Assembly (NCBI GenBank): GCA_902611265.1
Contig: CACLYY010000004.1
Span: 1-64,000 of the forward strand
Direction: 5' to 3'
Length of the DNA: 64,000 bases
DNA from: an uncultured Pelagibacteraceae bacterium
GTDB taxonomy: Bacteria > Pseudomonadota > Alphaproteobacteria > Pelagibacterales > Pelagibacteraceae
Made by a program: the position numbers and the translations under genes. The notes beneath the pieces were generated by a model that saw only the letters and a program-made list of their open reading frames with translations, searched no databases and had not been told where the DNA came from. Shown here piece by piece: positions 33,959 to 43,026 of the stretch. Position 1 is the stretch's first letter, and every line of letters begins with the position of its first letter.

Positions 33959-34840
33959 ATGATCAAAAAAACCAAAATCGGTTTAATACAAAGTAAATCT
34001 TTAGGTACGATTCAATCTAATATTGATTTAGCTATAAAAAATATTAAAAAAGCGGCAAAAAAAAAGGCAAAGATAATTTGTCTTCCAGAACTATTTTTGA
34101 CAAATTATTTTTGCCAAACAGAAAGTCATTCAAACTTTAAATTGGCAGAAAAAATTCCAGGAAAAATTTCTAGAATATTTTGTGATTTAGCAAAGGAGCT
34201 CGGTGTTGTATTGAATATTACGATGTTTGAAAAAAAGACATCTGGGTTTTATCATAACACTAGTATCATTATAAATGAGAATGGTAATATTTTGTCTAAA
34301 TATCGTAAGATGCACATACCTGACGACCCAGGGTATTATGAAAAATTTTATTTCAGTCCTGGAGACCTTGGATTTAAAAGTGTTAAGACAAAATTTGGAA
34401 AGATAGGTCCCCTTATATGTTGGGATCAATGGTTTCCAGAAGCAGCCAGATTAACAGCTTTAAAAGGAGCTCAAATTATTTTTTATCCTACTGCTATTGG
34501 ATGGCATCCAAAAGAAAAAAGAAAGTTTGGAAAATCTCAATTAGACTCTTGGATCACTATGCAAAAATCTCATGCTATTGCTAATGGAACTTATGTGGCT
34601 GCTATAAATAGAGTCGGGACAGAAAGAAAAGGTAAGAAAAAAATTGAATTTTGGGGTAATTCAATGGTGATAGATCCTAGTGGGAAAGTAATTGCAAAAG
34701 CAGGAAATAAAAAAGAAGATATTTTAGTTTGTGAGATAGATTATAAAAAAATAGATACCGCTAGACAGCACTGGCCTTTTTTTAGAGACAGAAGAACTGA
34801 ATTTTACAAAGATATTCTCAAAAATCCAGAAGATGAGTAA
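33959..34840 (+). CDS. aguB: N-carbamoylputrescine amidase
   Basis: Nitrilase-superfamily amidohydrolase, 293 residues, converting N-carbamoylputrescine to putrescine. The catalytic triad is visible: Glu44 in CLPELFL, Lys117 in YRKMHIPDD and Cys154 in LICWDQWFPE, and the MHIPDDPGYYEKFYFSPGD block is characteristic of the AguB branch. Its neighbour AguA makes the substrate from agmatine, which confirms the assignment. The last codons overlap aguA by 8 nt. Confidence 0.95.
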   Translation: MIKKTKIGLIQSKSLGTIQSNIDLAIKNIKKAAKKKAKIICLPELFLTNYFCQTESHSNFKLAEKIPGKISRIFCDLAKELGVVLNITMFEKKTSGFYHNTSIIINENGNILSKYRKMHIPDDPGYYEKFYFSPGDLGFKSVKTKFGKIGPLICWDQWFPEAARLTALKGAQIIFYPTAIGWHPKEKRKFGKSQLDSWITMQKSHAIANGTYVAAINRVGTERKGKKKIEFWGNSMVIDPSGKVIAKAGNKKEDILVCEIDYKKIDTARQHWPFFRDRRTEFYKDILKNPEDE

Positions 34841-35897
34841 AAAAATAAGTGAATTCAGAATGCCAGCAGAATGGGAGCCTCAAAAATCAGTTTGGATGTC
34901 GTGGCCTCATAATAAAAATGATTGGCCGGGATTATTTGAAAAAATTCCAAATGTAGTTGGAAAAATAATAAAATATTTAACAAAATATCAGAGAATAGAT
35001 TTATTAGTCAATAATACTAAAAGTATTTATACCACAAAAATATATTTAAAAAAAATAGGTTGCAATATATCTAACATTAAATTTCATAAACTTAAAACAG
35101 ACAGACTTTGGTTACGAGATTCTGGACCAATATTTTTAGTCAATAAAAAAAATAAAAAAAAGACTATGCTTAATTTTAAATTTAATGCCTGGTCAAAATA
35201 TAAAAATTTTAGAAACGATAACAAAATTAATAATTATATTAGTAGGTACTTAAATATTGAAAGTATTTTACCAAAAAAAGTAAATTCAAAAAAATTTGAA
35301 AGAGTAGTAATGGAAGGAGGCGCATTTGATAATAATGGATCGGGCTCCATATTAATAACAAGAGAGTGCTTATTAAGTAGCAAACAAGAGAGAAATAAAG
35401 GCTTCAAAAAAATTGACTACGAAAATCTGTTTTCAAAATATTTAAATGCGAAAAACTTTATTTGGCTTAATAAAGGAATTGTAGGAGACGATACACATGG
35501 TCATATCGATGATATCGCAAGATTTGTCTCAAAAAGAACAATAATGATAGCTGTAGAAAAAAAAAGATCAGATAAAAATTATAAAGCTCTTAAAGAAAAT
35601 TTAAAAATATTACATAATAGTTCTGATGAAAATGGAAAAAAATTTAAAATTATTAAGGTTCCTATGCCTAGTCCAGTTGTAATAGAAAAAACGCGTGTTC
35701 CGGCGAGCTATTTAAATTTTTTTATAAGCAATAAAACAGTCTTGGTTCCAGTATTTAATGTGAAAGAAGACAAAAAGGTTTTAAAAATTTTTAGAAAATT
35801 TTTTATAGACAGAAAAGTTATTGCCATTGATTGTAGTGATTTAATTTGGGGTTTTGGAGCCATTCATTGCATGACTCAACAAGAGCCAAAAATTTGA
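34833..35897 (+). CDS. aguA: Agmatine deiminase
   Basis: Pentein-fold hydrolase of 354 residues converting agmatine to N-carbamoylputrescine and ammonia. Start region FRMPAEWEPQKSVWMSWPH, DRLWLRDSGPIFLV, VVMEGGAFDNNGSGSIL, GDDTHGHIDDIARF with the catalytic His, and Cys346 in GFGAIHCMTQQEP are all in place. It ends the polyamine operon. Agmatine could come from an arginine decarboxylase, possibly the first gene of this operon, or from outside the cell. Its stop is 1 nt from that of the convergent YhhQ gene. Confidence 0.95.
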   Translation: MSKKISEFRMPAEWEPQKSVWMSWPHNKNDWPGLFEKIPNVVGKIIKYLTKYQRIDLLVNNTKSIYTTKIYLKKIGCNISNIKFHKLKTDRLWLRDSGPIFLVNKKNKKKTMLNFKFNAWSKYKNFRNDNKINNYISRYLNIESILPKKVNSKKFERVVMEGGAFDNNGSGSILITRECLLSSKQERNKGFKKIDYENLFSKYLNAKNFIWLNKGIVGDDTHGHIDDIARFVSKRTIMIAVEKKRSDKNYKALKENLKILHNSSDENGKKFKIIKVPMPSPVVIEKTRVPASYLNFFISNKTVLVPVFNVKEDKKVLKIFRKFFIDRKVIAIDCSDLIWGFGAIHCMTQQEPKI

Positions 35898-35898
35898 A

Positions 35899-36447
35899 TT
35901 AAGCAGATTTTAAAGTACCTAATAATAATCTAAAAGGTATCAACATTACTAAAGCAACAAAAATCTTTACTGCTAAATCTCCTAATGAAAGTGTCACCCA
36001 AGGTATTCCTGTTCCATAAAATGAAATTGAAAAGAACAAGAATGTATCAACGGTAGAACCAATTAATGAAGATGCAAGTGGCGCAATAAACCATTTTTTT
36101 TGTCTTAATTGATCAAATATTTGTACATCCAATAATTGAGCAATAATAAATGCTGTTCCTGAACCAATTGCTATTCTTACTGAGATTAAATCGGCAAAAT
36201 TTGTTGAGAAAATTAGTGTAAACAAAATACCTATTGTGAATCCTATATATACAATTTTTCTAGCAACTAATTTACCAAAAGATCTATTTGCTAGATCAGT
36301 TATTAAAAATGCTATTGGATAACTGAATGCTCCATATGTAAGAATTTCTTGTAGACCATAATATTTAATTGGAAATTGAACTAAATAATTAGACGTTAAA
36401 ACAACCAATCCCATTAAAAATGAGAGTGTTAAAAATACCTTATTCAT
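35899..36447 (-). CDS. yhhQ: Queuosine precursor transporter (YhhQ/VUT family)
   Basis: 182 residues and about six membrane helices of the VUT/ECF-like family, which imports 7-cyano-7-deazaguanine or queuine precursors for tRNA queuosine. The family block FSYPIAFLITDLANRSFGK near residue 40 and SRVIIGSGTAF-like AIGSGTAFIIAQLLDVQIF near residue 92 are recognisable, as is LIGSTVDTFLFFSISFYG. Having a transporter fits salvage rather than de novo synthesis, though no queuosine enzymes are in the window. Coupled to rpmB as TAATG. Confidence 0.88.
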   Translation of the reverse strand: MNKVFLTLSFLMGLVVLTSNYLVQFPIKYYGLQEILTYGAFSYPIAFLITDLANRSFGKLVARKIVYIGFTIGILFTLIFSTNFADLISVRIAIGSGTAFIIAQLLDVQIFDQLRQKKWFIAPLASSLIGSTVDTFLFFSISFYGTGIPWVTLSLGDLAVKIFVALVMLIPFRLLLGTLKSA

Positions 36448-36728
36448 TATGCAGATTTACTGACTAAGGATTTTTTTAATTTTTTCAGTCTTAATGATAA
36501 ATCTCTAGACTTGGCTGAAATAAGAAATTGATCAAAACTACCTTTTTTATCTACTGATCTAACCCCAGCATTTGAGACTGTTAATCTTAAACTTCTCTTA
36601 AGTAGTTCACTTTTAAACTTAACTTTTTTTAAATTTGGAAGAAATCTTCTTTTAGTCTTATTGTTAGCATGACTAACGTTATGACCCTTAAGTGGGATTT
36701 TTCCAGTAAGTTCACATTTTTTAGACAT
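36447..36728 (-). CDS. rpmB: 50S ribosomal protein L28
   Basis: Ribosomal protein L28, 93 residues, with [22 protein letters not shown] at its start (the family signature is split over residues 5-26) and [10 protein letters not shown]. The single N-terminal cysteine and lack of the CXXC pairs mark the zinc-free type. It carries the longer C-terminal region usual in alphaproteobacteria. In operon with the queuosine precursor transporter downstream and preceded by pyrD 43 nt upstream. Confidence 0.96.
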   Translation of the reverse strand: MSKKCELTGKIPLKGHNVSHANNKTKRRFLPNLKKVKFKSELLKRSLRLTVSNAGVRSVDKKGSFDQFLISAKSRDLSLRLKKLKKSLVSKSA

Positions 36729-36771
36729 AAATTATGAGCCTGTATAGGATCTGAATCTTATCGCGTCAAGA

Positions 36772-37812
36772 TTAATTTTTAGTTCCAATAGCCTCTGAAA
36801 CATTTTTAAACCCCTTATTTTTTAATAAATCAATTAATTCTATACTTATTTTTGAGGCTATACGAGGACCTCTGTAAACCATTCCAGTATATAATTGAAC
36901 GAGTGTTGCACCAGAAATGATTTTTTCAAAAGCATCTTGTCCATTACTGACACCACCCACTCCTATTATTTTTGTTTTATCTTTTAGAATTTTATAAAAT
37001 TTAGAAATTGCCTCGTTTGAAATCTTTTCAATTGGTTTACCTGACAGTCCACCCTTTTCTAATTTATTTATATTTTTTAAATTTTCTCTATTCTTATCTG
37101 TGGTATTGGAAACAATAATAATTCCAATTTCTTGTTCCATAATGATCTTGGATACTTCATTAATTTGATCGTCATTAAGATCAGGTGAAACTTTTATTGC
37201 TAATGGAATGTTAGAATTCAATTCTTTTTTTTCATTTTTTAGCTTATCAATCAATAAATTTAATTCATCCTGGTTATGAAAGTCTCTTAAATTTTCTGTG
37301 TTTGGTGAGGAGATGTTTATAGTTATATAATCAGCTAGATTATAAAATTTACGAAAACAAATTAAGTAATCCTCAATTCTATCTTTGGAGTCTTTATTTG
37401 GTCCAATATTTATTCCTAAGAAACCCTTTTTATTATTTTCCTTAATTGTCTGACTAATTTGTTCTGAACCAGAATTGTTAAAACCTAATCTATTTATAAG
37501 AGCTTCATCTTCTTCAAGTCTAAAAACTCTTGGTTTAGGGTTGCCAAATTGAGGCTTTGGAGTAATTGTGCCTACTTCAACAAAACCAAATCCAAGATTA
37601 AACAGAGGATTATATACTTCTGCATTTTTATCAAAGCCAGCAGCAACACCAATTGGTGAAGATAATTTTTTTTCACAAAAAGTTGTTTCTAAAATATGAT
37701 TATCTATAGGTTTTGAGTAAGAAATATTATTTAACTTAAGTGCTTTTATCGCTAAAGAATGAGCTACTTCAGGGCTAAATTTAAAAATTAGTGGTCTTAT
37801 AATATTAAACAT
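36772..37812 (-). CDS. pyrD: Dihydroorotate dehydrogenase, class 2 (quinone)
   Basis: Membrane-associated FMN enzyme oxidising dihydroorotate with quinone in pyrimidine synthesis. 346 residues with an N-terminal membrane-binding helix (RPLIFKFSPEVAHSLAIKAL), substrate loop GVAAGFDKNAEV, GFGFVEVGTITPKPQ, ITINISSPNTENLRDF with the catalytic Ser, and IGVGGVSNGQDAFEKI near the C-terminus. Class 2 is shown by the N-terminal extension and the SSPNT loop. Its first 8 nt overlap lysS. Confidence 0.96.
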   Translation of the reverse strand: MFNIIRPLIFKFSPEVAHSLAIKALKLNNISYSKPIDNHILETTFCEKKLSSPIGVAAGFDKNAEVYNPLFNLGFGFVEVGTITPKPQFGNPKPRVFRLEEDEALINRLGFNNSGSEQISQTIKENNKKGFLGINIGPNKDSKDRIEDYLICFRKFYNLADYITINISSPNTENLRDFHNQDELNLLIDKLKNEKKELNSNIPLAIKVSPDLNDDQINEVSKIIMEQEIGIIIVSNTTDKNRENLKNINKLEKGGLSGKPIEKISNEAISKFYKILKDKTKIIGVGGVSNGQDAFEKIISGATLVQLYTGMVYRGPRIASKISIELIDLLKNKGFKNVSEAIGTKN

Positions 37813-39373
37813 TTTCTAATTTACTTTTTATTAGTTCTTTAGTTTCTTGAACCCCAAAAAAGCTTATAAAAAAACCAAATCGTGGTCCATTTTCTACCCC
37901 GAAAACTACCTCATAAATCAATTTGAACCAATCACGCAAATTTTCTTTATAGCCATTTTCTTTACCGACTGTATAAATTGTAGTCTGAATATCCTCTGGT
38001 TTCATTGCGTCATTACAGTTATTTAAAGAGTTTACTAAAGCCTTTAAAGCAATCTTTTCGCTTTCATTAGGTTTTTTATAAATCTTTTTAGATTTTATTA
38101 CGTCATTAAAATATTTAATTGCATAAGATATTAACTTGTCAAAAATTGGATGCATATCTTCATTAATATCTTTTTTATATTTCTTTACAAATTTCCAAAG
38201 TAATTCTTTATTATCAGCATTGCTAGTCTCAACTAAATTTAATAGCATTGAGAAGGACATTATTGAATTTTCCTCTGGTATCTCTGAATTATGAACATGC
38301 CAAACAGGGTTCATTAGTTTTTGAAGTTCGTTTTGAGTTTTACCTTTTTCAATAAAATCGAGATATTCGTCAACAGCCTTTGGAACTACTTCTCTATAAA
38401 GTTTTTTTGCCCTTTTTGGGTTCTGGTACATATACAAGGAAAGACTTTCGGGTGATGCATATTCTAGCCATTGATCAATTGTGATACCATTTCCTTTTGA
38501 CTTTGATATTTTTTCACCTTTTTCATCTAAAAATAACTCATATGCAAAACCAGATGGATTTGACTTACCCAATAATCTTATGATCTTTGAAGATAAAATT
38601 GCACTCTCAATTAAATCTTTCCCATACATTTCAAAATCTACATCAAGGGCATACCATCTCATAGCCCAATCTACTTTCCATTGTAGTTTACAATTTCCAT
38701 CTAAAATACTTTGCTCTAATTTTTTGCCATTGTTATCAAAAATTATTTTTGAGTTTTTAGTATCTAATTCTAAAACTGGTATCTCTAATACAATCCCTGT
38801 ATCTGGACATATTGGTAAAAATGGAGAATATGTTTTTTGCCTTTCTTTACCAAGAGTAGGAATAATTATGTTCATTATTCCTTCATAATTTTCTAAAATT
38901 AATTTTAATGTATCATTGAAAAAACCTGACTTATATAAAACTGTTGAACTTTTAAAACTATATTCAAACTTAAATTTATCTAAGAAATTTTTTAACATTT
39001 CATTATTATGTTCACCAAAACTGTTAAATTTTTCAAAAGGATCTGGAACTTGAGTTAAGGGTTTATGAAGGTTTTCCTCAAGTTTTTCAGGATTAGGAAT
39101 ATTTTCAGGAACTTTTCTAAGTCCATCCATGTCGTCAGAAAAAGTAATTATTTCTTTAGGGAGATCTGATAAATGATTTAAAGCATTTACAATCATTGTG
39201 GTTCTTGCTACTTCACCGAAGGTACCAATGTGCGGCAAGCCGCTAGGGCCATATCCTGTTTGAAGAATAATTTTTCCCTTATTTTCAATATTTTTTTTTC
39301 TCTCTCTTAGAAGCTTTTTAGCTTCAACAAAGGGCCAAGCGTTTGTTTTGTCTATGTTGGTTTTATCTATCAC
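37805..39373 (-). CDS. lysS: Lysyl-tRNA synthetase, class I
   Basis: Class I LysRS of 522 residues, typical of archaea and many alphaproteobacteria in place of the class II enzyme. HIGH-like signature GYGPSGLPHIGTFGEV near residue 40, KMSKS motif EKISKSKGNG near residue 288. The start is a GTG at 39373; the first residues contain a tandem repeat (DKTNIDKTN). Likely the only lysine charging enzyme of the cell, but that cannot be confirmed here. First in the lysS-pyrD-rpmB-yhhQ run and divergent from trkH. Confidence 0.95.
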   Translation of the reverse strand: MIDKTNIDKTNAWPFVEAKKLLRERKKNIENKGKIILQTGYGPSGLPHIGTFGEVARTTMIVNALNHLSDLPKEIITFSDDMDGLRKVPENIPNPEKLEENLHKPLTQVPDPFEKFNSFGEHNNEMLKNFLDKFKFEYSFKSSTVLYKSGFFNDTLKLILENYEGIMNIIIPTLGKERQKTYSPFLPICPDTGIVLEIPVLELDTKNSKIIFDNNGKKLEQSILDGNCKLQWKVDWAMRWYALDVDFEMYGKDLIESAILSSKIIRLLGKSNPSGFAYELFLDEKGEKISKSKGNGITIDQWLEYASPESLSLYMYQNPKRAKKLYREVVPKAVDEYLDFIEKGKTQNELQKLMNPVWHVHNSEIPEENSIMSFSMLLNLVETSNADNKELLWKFVKKYKKDINEDMHPIFDKLISYAIKYFNDVIKSKKIYKKPNESEKIALKALVNSLNNCNDAMKPEDIQTTIYTVGKENGYKENLRDWFKLIYEVVFGVENGPRFGFFISFFGVQETKELIKSKLENV

Positions 39374-39459
39374 TTTTAATTAAACAGCCTGTAAAATAAC
39401 GTTTTTAATAATTCTTATAGAGTTGAAATTTATTTACCATAAAATAATGTCCAATCAAA

Positions 39460-40908
39460 ATGTCCAATTATAAAACTGTTTTCTTTACCTTAGGAATTTT
39501 ACAAATAATTTTAGGTTTATCGATGATTGCGCCAATTTTAGCGCAGTTTTTTTATAATGAACTAGACTCTAGTTTTATAAGTTCTGGAATTGTAACTATT
39601 ATTTTTGGAGTTCTTTTTTTACTGTCTAATTTAGATCATGATAATAAGATCAGTTTACCTCAAGCTTTTCTTTTAACGGCTTTATCCTGGTTAAGTATTG
39701 CTATATTTGGCTCTCTTCCTTTCATATTTTCAGAGATTGAATTGAGTGTAACAGATGCCTTTTTTGAGAGCATGTCAGGTATCACTACGACTGGATCAAC
39801 TATAATAACCAATTTAAATGAAACTCCTAAGAGTATACTGCTTTGGAGAGGAATGCTCCAGTGGTTAGGTGGAATTGGTATAATCGTTATGGCAATAACT
39901 TTAATGCCCCTTATGAATATTGGCGGAATGCAGTTGTTTATCATATCCACAAGTGATACCCCGGAAAAAATTTTACCTAGATCAAAAGAAATAGCATTGA
40001 GATTGATCTTAGTATACTCAGCATTAACTTTTATATGCGCATTATTTTATAAAATATTTGGCATGAACTTTTTTGATAGTATTGTTCACTCAATGACAAC
40101 AATAGCGACAGGAGGATTTTCAAACTATAACGAGTCTATTGGTTATTTTGATAGTTCTCTTATAGAATTTACATCAATAATATTTATAATCTTAGGAAGT
40201 ATTCCATTCATAGCCTACATCAAATATCTAAATGGTGACAAAAAAATATTTTTTAAAGATACTCAAATTAAAACTTTTATTAAAATTGTTATTTTTTCAA
40301 TTCTCTTAATGTATTTGTATTTGTTAATAAAAAATCAAAGTTCTTTTGATACGAGTATTAGGTCGGTTGCGTTTAATGTAATATCAATTTTAACAGGAAC
40401 TGGTTATGTAACTCAAAACTTTAGTGATTGGGGTCAATTCCCATTAATTTATTTTCTTATCCTTATGTTCATAGGTGGATGTGCAGGATCTACAGCATGC
40501 GGGATTAAAATATTTAGGGTCCAAATTTTATTCCAATTTATTGCTGTACAACTTAAGAAAATAATTTATCCAAGAGGTATATTTAAAATAAAATACGAAA
40601 GTAATAATATTGATGAAAAATTTTTAGCATCAATAATATCTTTTATATTTTTATATATTGTGATTTTTTTTGTTATAACCGCTTTATTATCAACTAGTGG
40701 CCTAGATTTAACTACTTCAATATCGGCAGCTGCAACATCAATATCAAATGTAGGTCCTGGTTTAGGCGATATTATTGGTCCAAATGGTAATTTTTCAAAC
40801 TTATCTGATTTTTCAAAATGGATTTTAAGTTTAGCTATGATTTTAGGTAGATTGGAACTGTTTGCTGTATTAGTGTTATTTATTCCATCTTTTTGGAGGA
40901 AATATTAA
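39460..40908 (+). CDS. trkH: Potassium transporter TrkH
   Basis: Membrane subunit of the Trk K+ uptake system, 482 residues. The four pore-loop filters are visible: GITTTGST, IATGGFSN, LTGTGYVT and SNVGPGLG, which alternate with membrane helices. The inhibitory/gating loop GGCAGSTACGIKIFR follows the third. The regulatory TrkA NAD-binding subunit is not in the window. A second ATG lies 13 nt upstream (39447) out of frame, with near-identical surrounding bases, giving an 8-codon upstream frame. Translationally coupled to the next gene through TAATG. Confidence 0.94.
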   Translation: MSNYKTVFFTLGILQIILGLSMIAPILAQFFYNELDSSFISSGIVTIIFGVLFLLSNLDHDNKISLPQAFLLTALSWLSIAIFGSLPFIFSEIELSVTDAFFESMSGITTTGSTIITNLNETPKSILLWRGMLQWLGGIGIIVMAITLMPLMNIGGMQLFIISTSDTPEKILPRSKEIALRLILVYSALTFICALFYKIFGMNFFDSIVHSMTTIATGGFSNYNESIGYFDSSLIEFTSIIFIILGSIPFIAYIKYLNGDKKIFFKDTQIKTFIKIVIFSILLMYLYLLIKNQSSFDTSIRSVAFNVISILTGTGYVTQNFSDWGQFPLIYFLILMFIGGCAGSTACGIKIFRVQILFQFIAVQLKKIIYPRGIFKIKYESNNIDEKFLASIISFIFLYIVIFFVITALLSTSGLDLTTSISAAATSISNVGPGLGDIIGPNGNFSNLSDFSKWILSLAMILGRLELFAVLVLFIPSFWRKY

Positions 40909-42281
40909 TGTCTGAAATCAAACAAAGCTGGAGAGAGTCTTTACTTGTATACAAAGATATACGTATGTTGAGGATATTACTGCTAGGTGCTATTAGTGGT
41001 TTTCCTTGGGTATTAATTGCAAGTAGCTTAAGTCTTTGGTTAAAAGAAGAAGGCTTAAGCAGATCAACCATCGGATGGGCAGGATTAATATTTGGAGTGT
41101 ATGCATTTAATTATTTGTGGGCTCCAATCATTGACAGAATACAAATTCCATTTTTAACCAAAAAATTAGGTCATAGAAGAGGATGGATTGTTTTAATGCA
41201 GTTGATAATTTTACTAAGCTTGATTGTCTGGAGTTTAATAAATCCTACTCAAAACTTAGCTCTTTTAATAAGTGTTGGACTGATTATTGCTATTGCATCT
41301 GCAACTCAAGATATAACTGTTGATGCGTTAAGAATAGAACAAATAAGTTCCAACGAAGGTAAATCTATGGCAGCAGGTGCAGCTATAGCAGTTGTTGGAT
41401 GGTGGACTGGTTACAAATTAGGGGGAGTTGTAGCTTTATTCACTGCGGAATTTTTTGAAAACATGGGAATACCAAATTATTGGCAAGCAACTTTTTTAGT
41501 TTTAGGCATTTTAATTATTTTAATGAATATTGGTTTGATGTTTGTTCATGAGACAAGTGATAACAACAGACAAAGCAATCAAAAAGCCACTGATCAAATG
41601 ATTTTAAATAAACTTGGATCAAATAATGTTTTGACAAATTTTATTGCTTATATTTCAGGAACTATTGGTGGACCAATAGTTAGTTTTTTCAAAAAAAATG
41701 GATTTAGCATTGCTGTAGGAATATTGGGATTTGTATTTTTGTTTAAAATTGGCGAAGCATTTTTAGGACGTATGTCGATTATTTTTTATAAAGAAATTGG
41801 TTTTTCAAAAGGACAAATAGCTATTTACTCTAAAGGATTGGGATGGATAACAACCGTCGTTTTCACTTTAATAGGAGGTTTAATGGCGATGAGAGCGGGA
41901 ACTGTAAAAACTATGTTTTTTGCTGGAGGTTTGATGGCGTTAACTAATTTACTTTTTGCAATATTGGCATGGACAGGTAAATCAGAATTTTTATTTGCAA
42001 TAGCTGTAATAGCTGACGATATCACAGCTGCATTTGCGACAGTCGCATTTGTTGCCTTTATTTCTTTATTAGTAGATAGGACCTATACTGCAACTCAATA
42101 TGCATTATTAGCATCTATAGGAACAGCTGGAAGAACTACTCTTGCCTCCTCGTCAGGTGCGCTAGTAGATTGGCTTAATGGAGACTGGGGTGCTTTTTTT
42201 GTTATAACAACTTTAATGGTTATTCCTTCGCTAATTTGTTTATGGTTTATAAGGAATAAATTAAAAATTGGTGAAAAATAG
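40908..42281 (+). CDS. ampG: MFS permease, AmpG-like (muropeptide import)
   Basis: A 457-residue major facilitator protein with 12-14 membrane helices. Start is the ATG at 40908, overlapping the trkH stop (TAATG) and placed 7 nt after GGAGGA; a TTG further upstream lies within the ribosome site and is rejected. The motif SATQDITVDALRIE and the DRTYTATQYALLASIGTAGRT segment in the C-terminal half are marks of the AmpG family, which imports anhydromuropeptides. The next gene encodes a cytoplasmic NlpC/P60 peptidase, consistent with muropeptide recycling. Substrate is inferred from family. Confidence 0.83.
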   Translation: MSEIKQSWRESLLVYKDIRMLRILLLGAISGFPWVLIASSLSLWLKEEGLSRSTIGWAGLIFGVYAFNYLWAPIIDRIQIPFLTKKLGHRRGWIVLMQLIILLSLIVWSLINPTQNLALLISVGLIIAIASATQDITVDALRIEQISSNEGKSMAAGAAIAVVGWWTGYKLGGVVALFTAEFFENMGIPNYWQATFLVLGILIILMNIGLMFVHETSDNNRQSNQKATDQMILNKLGSNNVLTNFIAYISGTIGGPIVSFFKKNGFSIAVGILGFVFLFKIGEAFLGRMSIIFYKEIGFSKGQIAIYSKGLGWITTVVFTLIGGLMAMRAGTVKTMFFAGGLMALTNLLFAILAWTGKSEFLFAIAVIADDITAAFATVAFVAFISLLVDRTYTATQYALLASIGTAGRTTLASSSGALVDWLNGDWGAFFVITTLMVIPSLICLWFIRNKLKIGEK

Positions 42282-43026
42282 TACCTTTTTTTGTAAGAGT
42301 CATTCTTTGAATGTTTATGAGCTTGCTTCAAAGAAATCAAATATAAGTACTCAAATATTATACGGTGAAAAATTTAGTGTAATTGGAAGAAAGAAAGATT
42401 TTTTAAAAATTAAAACTGATTTTGATAATTACGTAGGTTTCATTAAGAAAGAAAAATTTAATAAATTTTTAGATAAATCTCACAAGGTTAATGTATTAAA
42501 ATCAAAAATTTATTATAAACCAAAAAATAATAATAAGTACTTAACAAAAAAATACCTACCATTTTCGTCTGAAATTCAAATGTTAAAAAAAGATAATAAT
42601 TTTGTAATGTTTGAAAAAAACAAATGGGTAAAATTCAACGAATTAGAAATAATAAACAAAAAAGATTATAATTTTAGTAAAATATTTAAATATTTTTTGA
42701 AAATTAAATACAAATGGGGTGGCAAAACTTTTGATGGTATTGATTGTTCAGCATTACTTCAAATTTTTTATAAATATAATAATAAATTTTTTCCAAGGGA
42801 CACAAAAGATCAAGTTAAAATAAAAAAAGGTGTTAATAAAAAAAAATTATTTAAAAAAGGAGATATTATTTTTTGGAAAGGACATGTTGCCATTTGTTTA
42901 AATAAAAGAGAATTAATTCATGCATATGGTCCAAAAAAGAAAGTATTAATAATGCCAATAATAAAAACCATTAAATTAATTGAAAAAACTGCTAAGTTAA
43001 AAGTGATTAAAATTATATCAATTTAG
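42271..43026 (+). CDS. NlpC/P60 peptidase with SH3 domains (YkfC-like)
   Basis: 251 residues: two SH3-like domains (about 1-55 and 65-125) and a C-terminal NlpC/P60 cysteine peptidase. The catalytic Cys is in FDGIDCSALLQ, the His in FWKGHVAICL and the third residue in ELIHAYG. These enzymes cut the gamma-D-Glu-diaminopimelate bond of murein peptides. No signal peptide is seen, so it is probably cytoplasmic and acts on imported muropeptides, in keeping with the overlapping AmpG-like gene. Start: GTG at 42271 preferred over the adjacent TTG at 42268. Its stop shares TTAG with the convergent tyrA stop. Confidence 0.85.
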   Translation: MKNSTFFCKSHSLNVYELASKKSNISTQILYGEKFSVIGRKKDFLKIKTDFDNYVGFIKKEKFNKFLDKSHKVNVLKSKIYYKPKNNNKYLTKKYLPFSSEIQMLKKDNNFVMFEKNKWVKFNELEIINKKDYNFSKIFKYFLKIKYKWGGKTFDGIDCSALLQIFYKYNNKFFPRDTKDQVKIKKGVNKKKLFKKGDIIFWKGHVAICLNKRELIHAYGPKKKVLIMPIIKTIKLIEKTAKLKVIKIISI

